Both the position numbers and the translations under genes were made by a program. From Paracoccaceae bacterium (GTDB lineage: Bacteria > Pseudomonadota > Alphaproteobacteria > Rhodobacterales > Rhodobacteraceae): a stretch of DNA of 32,366 nucleotides. A model generated the notes under the pieces. The model had not been told where the DNA came from, did no database searches, and worked only from the letters and a program-made list of their open reading frames with translations. Location: positions 1 through 32,366 of the forward strand of contig JABDPT010000108.1 in NCBI GenBank assembly GCA_013042605.1, in the 5' to 3' direction. The first letter of the stretch is position 1. Every line of letters begins with the position of its first letter. Positions 29,964-32,366 of the stretch are shown piece by piece.

Positions 29964-29994
29964 TCTTTGGTCCGAAAATATCCTCGCCGAAGGC
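29964..29994 (+). repeat. 31-nt post-stop element, copy 2 (after LivF-type gene)
   Basis: TCTTTGGTCCGAAAATATCCTCGCCGAAGGC, 14 nt after stop codon; same orientation relative to its upstream gene as copy 1. Confidence 0.75.
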
Positions 29995-30084
29995 CGCCCC
30001 GCCCCCCCCGGGCGGGGCCGAACGTCGTGCCGCGCGGAACGCGCGTCCGCTTGATAGCGGGCGGGGACGCGATAGGTTTGGGAC

Positions 30085-31107
30085 ATGCGCGACCCTGTTC
30101 TCACCGTCACCCCGAAAGGGCTCTATTGCCCGGCCGGGGATTTCTTCATCGACCCATGGCGCCCCGTGGACCGCGCGCTGATCACCCACGGCCACGCCGA
30201 TCACGCCCGTCCCGGGCACGGGTCGTATCTGGCCACACACACCGCGCTTCCGGTGATGCGGCACCGCCTTGGCGAGATCGACGCCGAGGGTATTTCCTTC
30301 AGTGAAACCAGGCAGATCGGGGATGCGACCGTTTCCTTCCACCCCGCCGGTCATGTACCGGGTTCGGCCCAGATCCGGGTCGAGGTGGGCGGTGAGGTCT
30401 GGGTCGCCTCGGGTGACTACAAGACCGAAGACGACGGTCTCTCGGAACCCTTCGAACCGGTGCGCTGCCACGCCTTCATCAGCGAATGTACCTTTGGGCT
30501 TCCCGTCTTTAAATGGGCCGCACAAGCCGAAACGGGCGCGGCCATCAACGCGTGGTGGGCCGCCAATGCCGCCGCCGGGCGCGCCAGCGTGCTGGGTGCC
30601 TATGCGCTGGGCAAGGCGCAGCGACTTCTCTCGCTTCTCGACCTCGCCATCGGCCCGATCCTCACCCACGGCGCGGTCGAGGCCACGAACGCGATTTTCC
30701 GCACGCAGAACATCGCCTTGCCCGACACGCACCAGGTCACGCCCGACCTCGATCCCAAGGCCCATCCCGGCGCGCTGATCCTCGCGCCGCCCTCGGCCCT
30801 TGGCACGCCATGGATGCGCCGGTTCGGCCCGGCCTCGACCGGATTCGCCAGCGGCTGGATGGCCCTGCGCGGGGTGCGGCGGCGGCGCGCGGCGGATCGG
30901 GGCTTCGTGATGTCGGACCATGCCGACTGGGCCGGGCTGAACGCGGCGATTGCCGAAACCGGGGCCGAACGCGTGTTCGTCACCCACGGCTATACCGCGA
31001 TCTTCCAGCGCTGGCTCAGCGATCAGGGCTATGAGGCGCAGGTGCTGGAAACCGAGTACGAGGGCGAAACCCTCGAAAGCCCGGCCACGGCGGAGGACGG
31101 GGCATGA
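30085..31107 (+). CDS. ligase-associated DNA exonuclease (MBL/beta-CASP-like)
   Basis: ALITHGHADHARPGHGSYLAT MBL motif, HPAGHVPGSAQIRVE, SDHADW; followed by ATP-dependent ligase. Confidence 0.88.
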   Translation: MRDPVLTVTPKGLYCPAGDFFIDPWRPVDRALITHGHADHARPGHGSYLATHTALPVMRHRLGEIDAEGISFSETRQIGDATVSFHPAGHVPGSAQIRVEVGGEVWVASGDYKTEDDGLSEPFEPVRCHAFISECTFGLPVFKWAAQAETGAAINAWWAANAAAGRASVLGAYALGKAQRLLSLLDLAIGPILTHGAVEATNAIFRTQNIALPDTHQVTPDLDPKAHPGALILAPPSALGTPWMRRFGPASTGFASGWMALRGVRRRRAADRGFVMSDHADWAGLNAAIAETGAERVFVTHGYTAIFQRWLSDQGYEAQVLETEYEGETLESPATAEDGA

Positions 31108-32366
31108 GGGCCTTCGCCGATCTTTTCACCGCCCTCGACCAGACCACGAAGACGAACGCCAAGGTCGCCGCCCTCGCCGCCTATTTCGACACGGCCTCGG
31201 ACACGGACAAGCTCTGGACCATCGCGCTTCTCTCGGGCCGCCGCCCGCGCCGGACGGTGACCACCACGCTTCTGCGCGAATGGGCCGCCGAAGAGGCGGG
31301 CATCCCGCTCTGGCTTTTCGAGGAAAGCTATCCCATCGTCGGCGATCTGGCCGAAACCATCGCCCTCGTCCTGCCGCCGCCCACGCGCAGCACCGACCTT
31401 GGGCTGACCCACTGGATCACCCGGATCCGCCAGCTTGCCGATGCCGACGAGGCCGCCCGCAAGACCGCCATCCGCGACGCCTGGGATCAACTCGCCACAA
31501 CCGAGCGTTTCGTGTTCAACAAGTTGATCACCGGCGGCTTTCGCATGGGCGTGAGCCAAAAGCTGATGACCCGCGCGCTGTCGACGGCCACGGGCATCGA
31601 CGCGTCGGATCTTGCGCACCGGCTGATGGGCGACTGGACACCGGACACGACCAGCTATCACGCCCTGATCGAAGCGCCCGATCCGGGGGCGGACCTCTCC
31701 AAACCCTATCCCTTTTATCTCGCCTATCAGCTCGACGACGGACCCGAACCGCTGGGCGATCCGGGCGATTGGGCGGCCGAGCATAAATGGGACGGGATCC
31801 GCGGCCAGTTGATCCGCCGCGGCGGCGCGCATTTCCTGTGGTCGCGGGGCGAAGAACTGATGACCAACCGCTTCCCCGAACTGGCCACGGCGCGCGATTA
31901 CCTGCCCGAAGGCTGCGTGATCGACGGCGAGGTTCTGGCCTGGGCCGACGGCGCCCCCCTGCCCTTCAACGCGCTGCAAAAGCGGATCGGGCGCAAGACC
32001 GTGCCGAAAAAGCTTCTGGCCGAGGCGCCGGTGATCCTGCAGGCCTATGATCTGCTCGAGGAGGGCGGCGAGGATCTGCGCCCCCTGCCCTTCGCCACCC
32101 GCCGCGCGCGGCTGGACGCGCTGATCGGTGCGGTGCCGGCAGAGGCGCCGTTCCGCCTCTCTCCACTCCTCTGCTTCGCCACCTGGGACGATCTGGCCGC
32201 CGAACGCGCGCGCTCGCGCGAGATCGAGGCCGAGGGCGTGATGCTCAAGCGCCGCGACGCCCCCTATCGCGACGGGCGGCGCAAGGGCGATTGGTGGAAA
32301 TGGAAGGTCGATCCACTGACCATCGACGCGGTGATGATCTATGCGCAATCGGGCCATGGGCGGCGC
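31104..32366 (+). CDS. ATP-dependent DNA ligase (LigC/cisplatin-response type), truncated by window end
   Basis: ATGA overlap with the exonuclease; frame reads MRAFADLFTALDQTTKTNAKVAALAAYF...FNKLITGGFRMGVSQKLMTRAL...EHKWDGIRGQLIRR (KxDG motif I)...CVIDGEVLAW...EGVMLKRRDAPYRDGRRKGDWWKWK; absent from ORF track because open at the edge. Confidence 0.93.
   Translation, partial: MRAFADLFTALDQTTKTNAKVAALAAYFDTASDTDKLWTIALLSGRRPRRTVTTTLLREWAAEEAGIPLWLFEESYPIVGDLAETIALVLPPPTRSTDLGLTHWITRIRQLADADEAARKTAIRDAWDQLATTERFVFNKLITGGFRMGVSQKLMTRALSTATGIDASDLAHRLMGDWTPDTTSYHALIEAPDPGADLSKPYPFYLAYQLDDGPEPLGDPGDWAAEHKWDGIRGQLIRRGGAHFLWSRGEELMTNRFPELATARDYLPEGCVIDGEVLAWADGAPLPFNALQKRIGRKTVPKKLLAEAPVILQAYDLLEEGGEDLRPLPFATRRARLDALIGAVPAEAPFRLSPLLCFATWDDLAAERARSREIEAEGVMLKRRDAPYRDGRRKGDWWKWKVDPLTIDAVMIYAQSGHGRR

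Noticed and set aside
29098-30987. 629-aa minus-strand ORF across LivF and exonuclease
   Set aside because: Antisense to two well-supported genes; compositional artefact
31029-32357. 442-aa minus-strand ORF
   Set aside because: Antisense to the ATP-dependent DNA ligase; no recognisable motif

Overview
The window looks like a Rhodobacteraceae-type alphaproteobacterial chromosome segment. This is inferred from gene content, high GC on the right side and dispersed repeats. The left ~9.1 kb is mosaic/accessory: a truncated transposase at the edge, a divergent oxyR/katG pair, a membrane-protein reading frame broken by two in-frame stops, a secreted VPLPA-CTERM protein, an IS 5' fragment abutting a 5'-truncated tyrosine integrase, and a small orphan protein. 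It ends at a tRNA-Thr(TGT). The right ~23 kb reads as ordinary core sequence: a GapR-like protein, two SnoaL-like proteins, a FadJ-type bifunctional enzyme, a DksA/TraR-type protein, and a persulfide-response cluster (ArsR/BigR-type regulator, MBL persulfide dioxygenase, two YeeE/YedE transporters, a TIGR01244-type phosphatase). It continues with an orphan FliM/FliN-domain protein, a symporter-fused histidine kinase with a lone receiver and an ScfR-like regulator, a complete branched-chain amino acid/urea-type ABC transporter, and the LigC-associated exonuclease with an edge-truncated ATP-dependent DNA ligase. The latter is absent from the ORF track because it runs off the window. I found no convincing wholly new multi-gene system. 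The best leads are a near-identical 31-nt element placed just after the stop codons of two unrelated genes, the doubly interrupted membrane gene next to the VPLPA-CTERM gene, the tRNA-Thr-bounded mobile remnant region, and several strong palindromes/inverted repeats.
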